NCBI GenBank assembly: GCA_009911175.1
Contig: QXWX01000003.1
Location: 103,106 to 167,105 of the forward strand
Source: Lachnospiraceae bacterium
GTDB taxonomy: Bacteria; Bacillota_A; Clostridia; Lachnospirales; Lachnospiraceae
Length of the DNA stretch: 64,000 bases
Reading direction: 5' to 3'
Below, in pieces: positions 8,030 to 16,884 of this stretch (position 1 is its first letter; every line of letters starts with the position of its first letter). The position numbers and the translations under genes were made by a program. Below the pieces are notes generated by a model. The model worked only from the letters and a program-made list of their open reading frames with translations, was not told the origin of the DNA and searched no databases.

Positions 8030-8803
8030 TTATAAAAACTTCTCCATATGCACCCGAAGCTTCTTGATCGCGTTTGAATGGATCTGCGATACTCTTGGCT
8101 CGCTTACCTGAAGCACATCCGCGATCTGGCGCATATTCAGATCGTCGATATAATACAGTGAGATCACAAGCTGCTCATTTTCCTTCAGCTTCTTGATCCC
8201 CTCCGCCAGGACCTCCGTAATCTCCTTCTTGAGAAACTGGTTCTCCGGCTGCTCGTTGGTCTCCACCTGGGGCAGCTTCATGCTGATCTCGTTGCCCTGC
8301 GCCTCCGCCAACACCATATCCAGGGAAAGGATATTGAACAGGCTCGCCTTGCGCATGGTGTCCTGGTATTTCTCCGGGGTGATGTTCAGATACTCCGTCA
8401 CCTCCTGGATGGAAGGATAATACCCAAGTTTATTATATAACGTTGTGACCGCATCTTCAATATCTCTTGTGTTTTTTCTTGTACTTCTCGGCACCCAATC
8501 CTGCTTTCTGGCAAGATCAATGATCATTCCCTTGATCCGCTTTGAAATAAACGTCTCAAATTTGACATTTTTATCCACGTCAAACTTGTCAATGGCGGAC
8601 ATAATGGCAATGACACCCTCGCTGATGATGTCGTCCACCTGGGAGAAGCTCAGGTAAATGTCTCTCATCTGCAGCGCAATGCTTTTCACGAGGTAGATAT
8701 AACGCATCACAATCTCCTGCTTGACCTCAAGGCTGCCGGTCTCTTTATACAATTGTAAAAGCTCTTCATTCGACTGATCTTTGTATTGTTTCTGCGTATC
8801 CAT
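8030..8803 (-). CDS. sigD: Flagellar sigma factor sigma-28 (FliA/SigD)
   Basis: The ATG at 8803 has GGAG 9 nt upstream and is preferred over an in-frame GTG at 8818. The product of about 257 residues has regions 2, 3 and 4 of the FliA/WhiG family: the SQVDDIISEGVIAIMSAIDK helix of region 2, KRIKGMIIDLARKQDWVPRS, and a C-terminal helix-turn-helix ADVLQVSEPRVSQIHS. It directs transcription of late motility genes such as flagellin, which is not in this window. It follows flhA directly, without the intervening flhF and flhG genes usual in this order. Confidence 0.96.
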   Translation of the reverse strand: MDTQKQYKDQSNEELLQLYKETGSLEVKQEIVMRYIYLVKSIALQMRDIYLSFSQVDDIISEGVIAIMSAIDKFDVDKNVKFETFISKRIKGMIIDLARKQDWVPRSTRKNTRDIEDAVTTLYNKLGYYPSIQEVTEYLNITPEKYQDTMRKASLFNILSLDMVLAEAQGNEISMKLPQVETNEQPENQFLKKEITEVLAEGIKKLKENEQLVISLYYIDDLNMRQIADVLQVSEPRVSQIHSNAIKKLRVHMEKFL

Positions 8804-8895
8804 ATTGTCCTGCTCCACTCAGATTATTTCCGCCCCGCTGCCGGTAAACCGCCGTTCCCGGCACATTTGCCCGCAAGGTCACAATGCCAGCTTTT

Positions 8896-11019
8896 CTATC
8901 GTTCCATCTGCAGCGAGATATTTCCCACCGCCTGTATCTGGATGTTGTTGCTGATCTCGTTAAACGACAGCACATACATCTCCGGGAAGAACTGCTCGAT
9001 CAAATGATAGAAATGGATCCTCACCACCTGACTCGTCAGAACGATCGGCGGCTGCCCTAACTCGTGGAACTTCTTCACCTCGTCCGAAAGCTGTGTGATC
9101 ACACTCTGCATCACATCCGGACTGAGTGCCAGATAAAGGCCGTGATCCCCATTCGTCAGGCTTGTGATAATATTCTTTTCCAGATCCGCGTCCAGCGTCA
9201 CCACCTTCATGCTGCCGCCTTCGCAGAACTTTCTCGTAATGGTCCTCTTCAATGCCACACGGATATTCTCCGTGATCGTCTCCAGATCCTTCACCGTCAT
9301 GGCAGAATCCACGATCGTCTCGATGATCGTCTCCAGATCCTTGATCGGGATGCCTTCCTTGAGCAGGTTCGTCAGAACCTTCTGGAAACCGCCATAAGAG
9401 ATGACCGCCGGGATTGCCTCCTCTACCAGCTCCGGCGACTGGTTCTTCAGATTGTCTATCAGACGCACCACTTCCTGCCTGTTCAGCAGCTCATGGGCAT
9501 GCTTCTTCACAGTCTCCGACAGATGGGTCAGCATAACGGACAGCGGATCGATAACGGTATATCCGTAGATCTCCGCCATCTCCCTCTTATCCATGGTGAT
9601 CCATTTACTCGGAATACCATATGCGGGCTCAATGGTATCAATACCGTCGATCTCCTTCTCCAGGTTCGGCGGCTCCAGAGCCAGATAGTAGTCGATCAGG
9701 ATCTCGCCCTTGGCTACCTCTTCGCCCTTGATCTTGATCACATACTGGTTCGTATTCAGATAAGAGCTGTCACGCAGCCGGATCGATGGAATGACCAGAC
9801 CCATTTCCTGGGCGTACTGCCGCCGGAATATGACGATACGGTCGATCATCTTGCCGCCGCTGGCCTCATCCACAAGCGGGATCAGGCTGTATCCAAATTC
9901 CATCTCGATGGGTTCCACATTGATCAGGGAGTAGACCGTGTTGATGTCCTTGAAATTCTCTTCCTCGGCCATCATCTCTTCCTCCAGGGAAGGGCCCTGC
10001 TCCATGCTCCCCGGTCCGGCCATGCCTGCCATCACGCCCGCGGCGCCTACCATGACAGGTCCGCCCATCTCCTCCATGCGCCGCAGCAGATAATAACCGC
10101 CGAACAACATGGTCAGCGCGATCACCGCAAGCTGGAACTTGGGCATTCCCGGAACCGCGATCAGAACTGCCAGCACGCCGCCGGCAATCATGATCGCCCT
10201 GGGCTGTGCCTTGAACTGTCCGAGTACTTCTATATTCAGGCTGTCCTCGGCAACCGCGCGGGTTACGATCATACCCGTTGCCGTGGAGATCAGAAGGGCC
10301 GGGATCTGTGCTACCAGACCGTCACCGATGGTGGCGATGGAATAGACCGAAAGCACCTCCGTAAAGGTCATTCCGCCCTGCACCATACCGATGATACAGC
10401 CTCCCAGGAAGTTGATCGCCGTCGTCACAAGGGACAGCGTCGCGTCTCCCTTTACAATCTTCGTAGCACCGTCCATGGCCCCGTAAAAATCCGCTTCCTT
10501 CTGGATCTTATAACGTCTGGCCTTGGCCTCCTGCTCGTCGATCAGTCCGCTTCCCAGGTCCGCGTCGATCGCCATCTGCTTACCGGGCATCGCGTCCAGG
10601 GTAAATCTTGCCGCAACCTCAGCCACACGCTCGGCGCCCTTATTGATAACAAGGAACTGAACCAATACGATGATCAGGAAGATTACAACTCCGACAACCG
10701 CGTTTCCCTGCAGCACGAAGTTACCCATGGCCCCGATGACGGAGCCGGCGGAACCTCCGTTGCTCAGAATGCTTCGCGTCGTAGATACATTAATTCCGAT
10801 TCGATATAAAGTTGTGATCAGAAGCAGTGACGGGAAAATGGAAAATTCCAGTGCCTCTTTGATATTCATACTGATCAGCAGAATGATCAATCCTACGGAT
10901 ATATTCAGAATAATCATAACGTCCAGGAAAAACGGACTTATCGGTATGATCAACAGCAGTACGATCATGACTACGATCAATGATACCGCATTATTTAATA
11001 TATTCTTAATATTAGTCAT
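8896..11019 (-). CDS. flhA: Flagellar type III export gate protein FlhA
   Basis: At 707 residues it is of normal length. The N-terminal half holds about eight membrane segments and the family signature RVAEVAARFTLDAMPGKQ near residue 133. The C-terminal half is the cytosolic domain that docks chaperone-substrate complexes. Together with FlhB, FliP, FliQ and FliR, all encoded directly upstream, it forms the export gate. The ribosome site before the ATG is weak, which suggests coupling to flhB. A 581-residue open frame on the opposite strand is a composition artefact. Confidence 0.97.
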   Translation of the reverse strand: MTNIKNILNNAVSLIVVMIVLLLIIPISPFFLDVMIILNISVGLIILLISMNIKEALEFSIFPSLLLITTLYRIGINVSTTRSILSNGGSAGSVIGAMGNFVLQGNAVVGVVIFLIIVLVQFLVINKGAERVAEVAARFTLDAMPGKQMAIDADLGSGLIDEQEAKARRYKIQKEADFYGAMDGATKIVKGDATLSLVTTAINFLGGCIIGMVQGGMTFTEVLSVYSIATIGDGLVAQIPALLISTATGMIVTRAVAEDSLNIEVLGQFKAQPRAIMIAGGVLAVLIAVPGMPKFQLAVIALTMLFGGYYLLRRMEEMGGPVMVGAAGVMAGMAGPGSMEQGPSLEEEMMAEEENFKDINTVYSLINVEPIEMEFGYSLIPLVDEASGGKMIDRIVIFRRQYAQEMGLVIPSIRLRDSSYLNTNQYVIKIKGEEVAKGEILIDYYLALEPPNLEKEIDGIDTIEPAYGIPSKWITMDKREMAEIYGYTVIDPLSVMLTHLSETVKKHAHELLNRQEVVRLIDNLKNQSPELVEEAIPAVISYGGFQKVLTNLLKEGIPIKDLETIIETIVDSAMTVKDLETITENIRVALKRTITRKFCEGGSMKVVTLDADLEKNIITSLTNGDHGLYLALSPDVMQSVITQLSDEVKKFHELGQPPIVLTSQVVRIHFYHLIEQFFPEMYVLSFNEISNNIQIQAVGNISLQMER

Positions 11020-11053
11020 CTTCTACACCATCTTCTGAGTCCTTTATACCAGT

Positions 11054-12124
11054 TTATTTCAGTTTATTATTCAAACGGAAGATCTCAACGAGGATCTCCG
11101 CCACAACTCCATAATATTCCGCCGGGATCTCACTGTTCAGCGGAGTGGAAGCATACAGTCCCCGCGCCAGAGGCTTGTTCTCCAGGATCTTCACCCCATG
11201 CTGCTCTCCGATCTCCACGATCTTAAGAGCGATATGGTCCTGCCCCTTGGCGATCACGATCGGCGCGTTGTCCCGGTCAATATCGTACTTGAGAGCTACC
11301 GCAAAATGGGTCGGGTTACGGATAATGACATCCGCGTCCGGCACAGCCTGCATCATCCTGCTCCTTGCCATACTCTGCTGGATGCTGCGGATCTTGCCTT
11401 TGACCTTGGGATCCCCTTCCATCTGCTTGAATTCTTCCTTGACCTCTTCCTTGGTCATCTTCATATCCTTCTCAAAAGACCAACGCTGGTAGAACAGGTC
11501 AAATGCAGCGATCGCGACAAATACCATGCCGACTCTCAATACCATGTTGAAAATCTCTTTCAGCACGTAGATCCCGGACGCAGTCACGGACATATCCATC
11601 ATCTGCGCGATGATCACGATCTCATCCTTCAAGATATTATAAAGCACCACGCCCAGGATCACGATCTTGAGCGAAGATTTCAAGAGCTCCACTACCTGCT
11701 TTAAGGAGAACATGTTCTTGATCCCCTTCAGCGGATTCAGCTTGCCCAGATTGAACTTCAGCGGCTCCCTCGTAAACAGAAACCTGGTCTGGAGACCTGT
11801 GCCCACCACCGCGAACGCTATGCTGAGGAATCCCAGCGGAAATACGCATTTTGCCACAACCATGACCGCGTTCCATCCCACCTGCTGCTGATCCGCAAAA
11901 GTCAGGTGTTCCATTCCCCCCACCGCGGAGATCTGAAATACCATCGCGTCCTGCAGCGATTCGTAGATCATGGGAAATAAGATCCTGAGACAGCAGAAGA
12001 TTCCCAGAAGAGAGACTACTACGACCACGTCCTTACTCATGGCGACGTGTCCTTTTTTCCGTTCGTCTTTCCGCTTTTTAGGCGTGGCTTTTTCGGTTTT
12101 TTCCTGTCCGCCCTGGTCAGCCAA
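11054..12124 (-). CDS. flhB: Flagellar export switch protein FlhB
   Basis: The 356-residue product has a basic N-terminus, four membrane segments and the autocleavage motif NPTH at 270-273 in the cytoplasmic domain, which switches export from rod/hook to filament substrates. The start appears to be a TTG, with AAAGGATG upstream. It lies between fliR and flhA in the conserved export-gate block. Confidence 0.96.
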   Translation of the reverse strand: MADQGGQEKTEKATPKKRKDERKKGHVAMSKDVVVVVSLLGIFCCLRILFPMIYESLQDAMVFQISAVGGMEHLTFADQQQVGWNAVMVVAKCVFPLGFLSIAFAVVGTGLQTRFLFTREPLKFNLGKLNPLKGIKNMFSLKQVVELLKSSLKIVILGVVLYNILKDEIVIIAQMMDMSVTASGIYVLKEIFNMVLRVGMVFVAIAAFDLFYQRWSFEKDMKMTKEEVKEEFKQMEGDPKVKGKIRSIQQSMARSRMMQAVPDADVIIRNPTHFAVALKYDIDRDNAPIVIAKGQDHIALKIVEIGEQHGVKILENKPLARGLYASTPLNSEIPAEYYGVVAEILVEIFRLNNKLK

Positions 12125-12148
12125 AGGTTCTCACATCCTTTCTATAAT

Positions 12149-12922
12149 TTAAACAAATGTCAGGATTCCCTGCACCGACTTCATCATAATGGACATGATC
12201 TTGTTCAGATACTCTCCGATCGGTGAAAACATCAGGGCCAGCAATCCCAGCCCGACGATCAGCTTCATCTGGATATTGATGACGAAAATGCTGATCTGGG
12301 GCACGACCTTATTCAAAATTCCGACTCCGATCTCGATCAGAAATTCCGCCGCGATCATCGGAACCGAAAACCGGATTCCCAGCTCCACACACTCCAGGAA
12401 GATCTCGATCATCCGAACCGCAATGTCCTGGGTGATCAGGATTCCCCCGTATGGAACGATCTCCGCGGACGTGACCATGATCTTCATCAGCGCAAGATGT
12501 CCGTCCACCGCAAAAAACATCAGCATAAACCAGGTCTGCAGCACGCTTCCCGACACCGCCATCTGGGCATTGCTCTGGGGATCATACACTGTAGCCATAG
12601 ACAAGCCCATCTGATAGTCGATGATATAACCGGTAAAACTGATGATAAAAAAAAACAATTGCATGACAAATCCGATCAGGTATCCGGCTACGAATTCCTT
12701 GCACAGGAGAAACGCGAACTCGATCATGCTCGCCGTCTCAAACGCTTCCCCCATAAAGCTCGAATACACCATCAGTGTCAGCACAAATATCATCCCGGCC
12801 TTCACCCGCGACGGGATCGTATTTCTTCCGAATATAGGATTCATCAGGACAAATCCCGACATCCGCATCATGATCAACGCAAACAGCGTGAGCTGCGCGG
12901 TACTGTTAAACATTGTCGCCAT
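12149..12922 (-). CDS. fliR: Flagellar export apparatus protein FliR
   Basis: The ATG at 12922 has GAGGAG 7 nt upstream, which makes it a better start than the upstream in-frame GTG. The hydrophobic product of about 257 residues has several transmembrane helices, including the conserved YLIGFVMQLFFFIISFTG segment. It follows fliQ and precedes flhB. FliP, FliQ and FliR assemble into the helical core of the export gate. Confidence 0.95.
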   Translation of the reverse strand: MATMFNSTAQLTLFALIMMRMSGFVLMNPIFGRNTIPSRVKAGMIFVLTLMVYSSFMGEAFETASMIEFAFLLCKEFVAGYLIGFVMQLFFFIISFTGYIIDYQMGLSMATVYDPQSNAQMAVSGSVLQTWFMLMFFAVDGHLALMKIMVTSAEIVPYGGILITQDIAVRMIEIFLECVELGIRFSVPMIAAEFLIEIGVGILNKVVPQISIFVINIQMKLIVGLGLLALMFSPIGEYLNKIMSIMMKSVQGILTFV

Positions 12923-13002
12923 GCCATCACTCCTCACGCCGGTCCTTGTATTTCACTGTCCTAAGCGGCCGAACCAGCGGCCTGCCTGTTTTATTCGGCA
13001 TA

Positions 13003-13257
13003 TCAGATCAATTCAAAAATATGAATCGTAAAATTCGTCAGCGACTCCATCATCCTGCCTCCCCCAAACACAAGGATCAGGCCGATGACCAGCAGCTTCG
13101 GAACAAACGTGATCGTCTGCTCGTGAATCTGCGTCGCGGCCTGTATGATAGAGATCAGAATACCAACGATCATACTGATGACCAGAAGCGGCCCCGCAAT
13201 CTGCAGGATCAATATGAATAGCTCATATATGATCTCACTTATCTGTTGATTTGTCAT
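13003..13257 (-). CDS. fliQ: Flagellar export apparatus protein FliQ
   Basis: This 84-residue protein has two transmembrane helices flanking the conserved segment QAATQIHEQTITFVPKL. AGGAGGA precedes the ATG. Size, order (fliP-fliQ-fliR) and sequence agree with FliQ. Confidence 0.96.
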   Translation of the reverse strand: MTNQQISEIIYELFILILQIAGPLLVISMIVGILISIIQAATQIHEQTITFVPKLLVIGLILVFGGGRMMESLTNFTIHIFELI

Positions 13258-13308
13258 ATCCCGCTTCCTCCTTCTTCATAATCCCCCCGGCAGATCCATC
13301 CGTTCGCG

Positions 13309-14001
13309 CTAATGGAATCCGTCCACAATATTCTTAAACAGCAGCTCCCATCCGTCCACGGTAATGAACAGCAGCAGCTTGAACGGCATGGAGATCATAG
13401 CCGGCGGCAGCATCATCATACCCATGGACATGAGCGTACTTGATACCACAATATCGATCAGCAGAAATGGGATGTACAGCAAAAATCCTGCCGTAAACGC
13501 CCTTTTGAGCTCACTCGTCATAAAGGAGGGGATCACGACCGTCATCGGCATATCCATCATAGCGTCCACATATGCGTCTTTATCCTCAAATTCCGCCTCA
13601 TCCGGCACCTCCTGCCCAGCGATATCCGTAAACAGCCGCAGAGAACTGTTTGTCGTATTGCTCAGCATGAACCGCTTCAGCGGAACCTGGGCGCGCTCCA
13701 GCGCCACCTCCTGCGTGATCTCATTATTCTTATACGGCGTATAGGCCTGCGTATTGATATCTGAGATGACCGGATTCATAATAAACAGCGTCAGAAAGAT
13801 GGAAATACCCACCAGCACCATGTTAGGCGGTGTCTGCTGAACACCCATGGCAGTCCTCAGGAAAGAAAGGATGATCATGGTCCTCGTAAAAGAGGTCATC
13901 ATGATTAAAAGTGACGGCAGAAGTGAAATGATCGTCAGCATCAACAATATGTCTAATGTAGGCACCTGCTCGCCGTTCACATTTATCAGTGAATCATACA
14001 C
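13309..14001 (-). CDS. fliP: Flagellar export apparatus protein FliP
   Basis: The 230-residue product has the FliP signature SFTRTMIILSFLRTAMGVQQ near the N-terminus and later conserved segments FMTSELKRAFTAGFLLYIPF and MGMMMLPPAMISMPFK. The start is a GTG overlapping the fliO stop, with GGAGG 9 nt upstream. Only a short stretch precedes the first hydrophobic helix, so no cleavable signal peptide is apparent, unlike many FliP proteins. Confidence 0.96.
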   Translation of the reverse strand: MYDSLINVNGEQVPTLDILLMLTIISLLPSLLIMMTSFTRTMIILSFLRTAMGVQQTPPNMVLVGISIFLTLFIMNPVISDINTQAYTPYKNNEITQEVALERAQVPLKRFMLSNTTNSSLRLFTDIAGQEVPDEAEFEDKDAYVDAMMDMPMTVVIPSFMTSELKRAFTAGFLLYIPFLLIDIVVSSTLMSMGMMMLPPAMISMPFKLLLFITVDGWELLFKNIVDGFH

Positions 14002-14351
14002 TAATCCTTACCTCCTCTTTTGCCCAGGTCATTCAGCTTGCCCAGCATCTTTCTGAAGTCCATCGGCTGAGAGCCTCCGCCTTCCTCCCCGGGAGCCAGC
14101 GGAAAGAGCTCCTCATCCTCCACCTCAGACAGGATGCTGATCTGCCCTGCGGTCACCCCTACGAGCAGATACTTTCCCCCCACCTGTACCACCGCGATAT
14201 GTCGGTCCTGCCCCAGCGAAAGCTGGTCGATCAGGCGCATATAACGGGAATTGCTGCCTTTACTCATCCCCCGGCCCACATACTTGCTGGCCAGATAGCT
14301 TAAGTAAATAATACATGCCACTATGACAAATGTGGCGAAAATTCTCCACAT
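14001..14351 (-). CDS. fliO: Flagellar biosynthesis protein FliO
   Basis: The 116-residue protein has one N-terminal transmembrane segment (about 3-22) followed by a short cytoplasmic domain with the FliO pattern DQLSLGQDRHIAVVQVGGKY. FliO assists FliP assembly. Its stop overlaps the fliP GTG start. Confidence 0.9.
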   Translation of the reverse strand: MWRIFATFVIVACIIYLSYLASKYVGRGMSKGSNSRYMRLIDQLSLGQDRHIAVVQVGGKYLLVGVTAGQISILSEVEDEELFPLAPGEEGGGSQPMDFRKMLGKLNDLGKRGGKD

Positions 14352-14426
14352 AAAATCCTACCTCAACTCTGATGCCGCAGCCCTTTGTTCCACATCAGAA
14401 ACCTTTCTTAAAATCAGGAAGCCGCC

Positions 14427-15860
14427 TTACTCCAGCGCCGCCAGGTTGACCTTCATGATCTCCGTGATACGGATACCGAAGTTATCCTCCACAACGACCA
14501 CATCCCCCTTGGCGATGCACTGCCCGTTGACAAACAGGTCTACCTGCTCTCCTGCCAACTTGTCCAGAACCACCAACGAGCCCTTCGTGAAATCCAGGAT
14601 ATCCTTCACAAGCTTCCTGGTTCTTCCGATCTCCACCGAGATCTCCAGAGGCACGCTCATGATCAGTTCCATGTTCTCTTCCTGGACACCCTCAAGCACA
14701 ATGCCGTTCTCCGCCTTCAGCTTCTGCTGGGACGGCGACTGCACATGGATCATCTTCGGCTCCGCCGCCGCGGCCCTCTCTGCCGCCTTTTCTGTCATCT
14801 GCTGCTGCATCTGCTGCATCTGCTGCATCATCTGCTGCATCATCTGCATCTGCATCATTGCCACATCCGGGCTCACTGCCGCCTGCATCATCTGCGGGGC
14901 CGGCGCCATACCTGCCGTTCCCTGCATCATACCGGCCGCTCCCGTATCCGCCGGGGCCGCAGGCATACTCGGCGCTGCCGGTGCCGCCATCGGCGCTGGC
15001 TGCGGTGCCGGGGCAGGCGCAGGTTCTTCTCCAAGACCGCCCGCAAGCATCTTCTCGATTTCTTCCTGAGAAAGCGTTCCGCCTCCTCCCGAAGCTGCCG
15101 GGGCCGGGTCCGGGGCGGGCGCGGGTTCTTCACTGAGACCGCCCGCAAGCATCTTCTCAATCTCTTCCTGGGAAAGCGTTCCGCCTCCTCCCGAAGCTGC
15201 CGGCTCCGGAGCCGCTGGTGCCGGCGCAGGTTTCTCCTCCTGCAGGGAACTGATATCAATGATCGCGTCCTCCGGAAGGAATCCTTCCACAAGGCTCTTC
15301 GCCAGATTCATAGGCATGACATTGAAGAACTCACTCTCCAGCTTCTCCGCAATCTGCAGAGTAAAGCCGACCACCACCTTCGGCTGGTCGTCTACAAAAT
15401 ATTTATCAATAAATTCCTGCTCATTGGCAACCTCAAACGAAATTGGGGTCGAGATATTGACCATCTTCCCCAGGAATTCAGACAATGCTGTCGCGGAAGA
15501 CCCCATCATCTGGTTCATGACCTCGCAGACCACGCTGACGTTGATCTCGTCCAGTTCGAAATCTTCATCCGCAATCTCCATGCCCATGACCATCTCTACG
15601 ATGACCTTCACATCGTGCCGCTTGAGCAACATAACGTTCTTGCCTTCCAGACCGGCGACATAAGTAATCTCAACGCCGACAGCGGGCTCTACTTCGCCCA
15701 TCTCGAATTCTTCCTTCTTGACAACGTTCACGACAGGCGTTGTGATATCTACCCTGGCATTCAGCATTGTAGAAACTGCCGTAGCAGATGCGCCAAGGCT
15801 GATATTCAGTATTTCGCCTATCGCGTCTATTTCCATTTTGCTAAAGCACTCCGAACTCAT
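14427..15860 (-). CDS. fliY: Flagellar motor switch phosphatase FliY (CheC-like plus FliN domain)
   Basis: This 477-residue protein combines an N-terminal CheC-like phosphatase domain with a C-terminal FliN/SpoA domain (about 380-477; DLFVNGQCIAKGDVVVVEDN). Both CheY-P phosphatase sites are intact: D12/E16/N19 and S109/E113/N116. The long Pro/Ala/Gly/Met/Gln-rich linker contains two copies of LSQEEIEKMLAGG (229-241 and 263-275), resembling the CheY-binding N-terminal peptide of FliM, and a Met/Gln-rich stretch. FliY forms the C-ring with FliM and FliG and lowers CheY-P at the motor. A long open frame on the other strand is a shadow. Confidence 0.94.
   Translation of the reverse strand: MSSECFSKMEIDAIGEILNISLGASATAVSTMLNARVDITTPVVNVVKKEEFEMGEVEPAVGVEITYVAGLEGKNVMLLKRHDVKVIVEMVMGMEIADEDFELDEINVSVVCEVMNQMMGSSATALSEFLGKMVNISTPISFEVANEQEFIDKYFVDDQPKVVVGFTLQIAEKLESEFFNVMPMNLAKSLVEGFLPEDAIIDISSLQEEKPAPAPAAPEPAASGGGGTLSQEEIEKMLAGGLSEEPAPAPDPAPAASGGGGTLSQEEIEKMLAGGLGEEPAPAPAPQPAPMAAPAAPSMPAAPADTGAAGMMQGTAGMAPAPQMMQAAVSPDVAMMQMQMMQQMMQQMQQMQQQMTEKAAERAAAAEPKMIHVQSPSQQKLKAENGIVLEGVQEENMELIMSVPLEISVEIGRTRKLVKDILDFTKGSLVVLDKLAGEQVDLFVNGQCIAKGDVVVVEDNFGIRITEIMKVNLAALE
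15036..15191 (-). repeat. Tandem duplication in the fliY linker
   Basis: Two nearly identical units of about 102 bp encode GGGGTLSQEEIEKMLAGG followed by a Glu-Glu-Pro-Ala-Pro stretch. Each copy carries a FliM-like CheY-binding peptide. Confidence 0.85.
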
Positions 15861-15898
15861 ACTAACGCTACTCTCCTTTCGAGGATATCCCCCTCATA

Positions 15899-16378
15899 CT
15901 ATTTTCCGATATCCAATGCGCGCATCGCCATCGTCTTCATCGCATTGAATGCCGTAATATTCGCTTCATAAGACCGAGTCGCGGACATGGCGTCCACTGT
16001 CTCCTTCACCGGATCCACATTCGGCATCATGACATAGCCCTGTTCATCAGCATCCGGATGATCGGGGTTATAGACCGGGTACAGGTCTCTCTGGTCTTCT
16101 ACGATCTCAGTCACCCGTACGCCGCCCTTGGTAGCGTTCTTGTTCAAAAGGCTGTTGAATCTGGAACGAAAAGAACCAGAAGCCGCGGAGTTTCTCGAAG
16201 ATGTCACGTTGGTAGACGGAATCTCCTGAAATACGACCATCTTTCTCCGGTACGGGCCATCGCCGCTCTCCGTACGGGTGGAATTGGTATTCGCAAGATT
16301 CTGGGAAGCAATATCCAGTCTCTGCCTCTCAGCCGTCAGCGCCGAAGCACTGATATCAAATGAACTCAAAAAAGACAT
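15899..16378 (-). CDS. flgC: Flagellar proximal rod protein FlgC
   Basis: The 159-residue product starts MSFLSSFDISASALTAERQR with DIASQNLANTNSTRTESG, and ends with MSATRSYEANITAFNAMKTM, both diagnostic for FlgC. FlgC forms the proximal rod with FlgB and FliE. Its position between cheY and fliY is unusual: flgB (30.2-30.6 kb) and fliE (29.7-30.0 kb), its normal neighbours, are about 14 kb upstream in the same transcription unit. Confidence 0.94.
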   Translation of the reverse strand: MSFLSSFDISASALTAERQRLDIASQNLANTNSTRTESGDGPYRRKMVVFQEIPSTNVTSSRNSAASGSFRSRFNSLLNKNATKGGVRVTEIVEDQRDLYPVYNPDHPDADEQGYVMMPNVDPVKETVDAMSATRSYEANITAFNAMKTMAMRALDIGK

Positions 16379-16391
16379 AATACACCTCCGC

Positions 16392-16751
16392 TTAGCCGAG
16401 AATCTTCTTCACAGTTGACAAAATACGCTCCGGCTTAAATGGTTTTACGATAAAGTCCTTCGCGCCGGACTTGATGGAATCCATAACCATCGCTTCCTGG
16501 CCCATGGCGGAACACATCACGATCGTCGCGCCGGGATCCATTCCCTTGATCTCCTTCAAAGTCTCCAGACCGTCCTTGTTCGGCATGGTAATGTCCATGA
16601 ATACAAGATCCGGCTTCTCCGCTGAATAGACCTCCACAGCCTTTGCGCCGTCTTCCGCCTCAACCAGGTCCGTATAGCCCGCCTGGGTAAGGGTATTCTT
16701 TAACATCATCCTCATAAATGCAGCGTCATCTACTAACATTATTTTTGCCAT
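16392..16751 (-). CDS. cheY: Chemotaxis response regulator CheY
   Basis: The ATG at 16751 gives a 119-residue single receiver domain, MAKIMLVDDAAFMR, with GAGAGG 9 nt upstream; a longer frame from a TTG is less likely. Conserved features are the acidic pair after MLV, the phosphoacceptor Asp in DLVFMDITMPNKDG, the Thr/Ser position in MCSAMGQ and the Lys in DFIVKPFKP. CheY-P binds FliM and FliY to control rotation. A separate promoter lies upstream in the fliM-cheY gap. Confidence 0.96.
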   Translation of the reverse strand: MAKIMLVDDAAFMRMMLKNTLTQAGYTDLVEAEDGAKAVEVYSAEKPDLVFMDITMPNKDGLETLKEIKGMDPGATIVMCSAMGQEAMVMDSIKSGAKDFIVKPFKPERILSTVKKILG

Positions 16752-16785
16752 TTTCCTATACCTCTCTTTTTTCAATATTATACTT

Positions 16786-16814
16786 ATTGTAATTTATATA
16801 CACAGATATTTCAA
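16786..16814 (-). promoter_or_regulatory. Candidate sigma-A promoter upstream of cheY
   Basis: On the minus strand TTGAAA (16809-16814) and TACAAT (16786-16791) are separated by exactly 17 nt, about 35 nt upstream of the cheY start, in an AT-rich 130-bp gap. It could give cheY, flgC, fliY and downstream genes extra transcription independent of the distal operon promoter. Confidence 0.55.
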
Positions 16815-16846
16815 CAGATTTATCTGGTAAATAATGCAGTAATTGT

Positions 16847-16862
16847 GTATGGCATGCCATAC
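16847..16862. promoter_or_regulatory. Perfect 16-bp palindrome, possible operator
   Basis: GTATGGCATGCCATAC reads the same on both strands and lies 33 bp upstream of the -35 box of the candidate cheY promoter. Length and symmetry suit a dimeric regulator, but the protein is unknown and chance occurrence is possible. Confidence 0.4.
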
Positions 16863-16884
16863 GTGTGTTGCCGGCAATGGCAAT

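Noticed and set aside
9064..10809. 581-residue open frame on the plus strand
   Set aside because: It lies fully antisense to flhA; the reading is His/Arg/Leu-rich low-quality protein and reflects the base composition of the real gene.
15036..15191. Repeat region in fliY as a mobile or CRISPR-like repeat
   Set aside because: The repeat is in frame inside a conserved gene and encodes a meaningful peptide; it is an internal duplication.
14745..15971. 408-residue plus-strand frame rich in His, Arg and Cys
   Set aside because: Antisense to fliY and flgC, with composition forced by the Pro/Ala/Met/Gln linker; no ribosome site or family.
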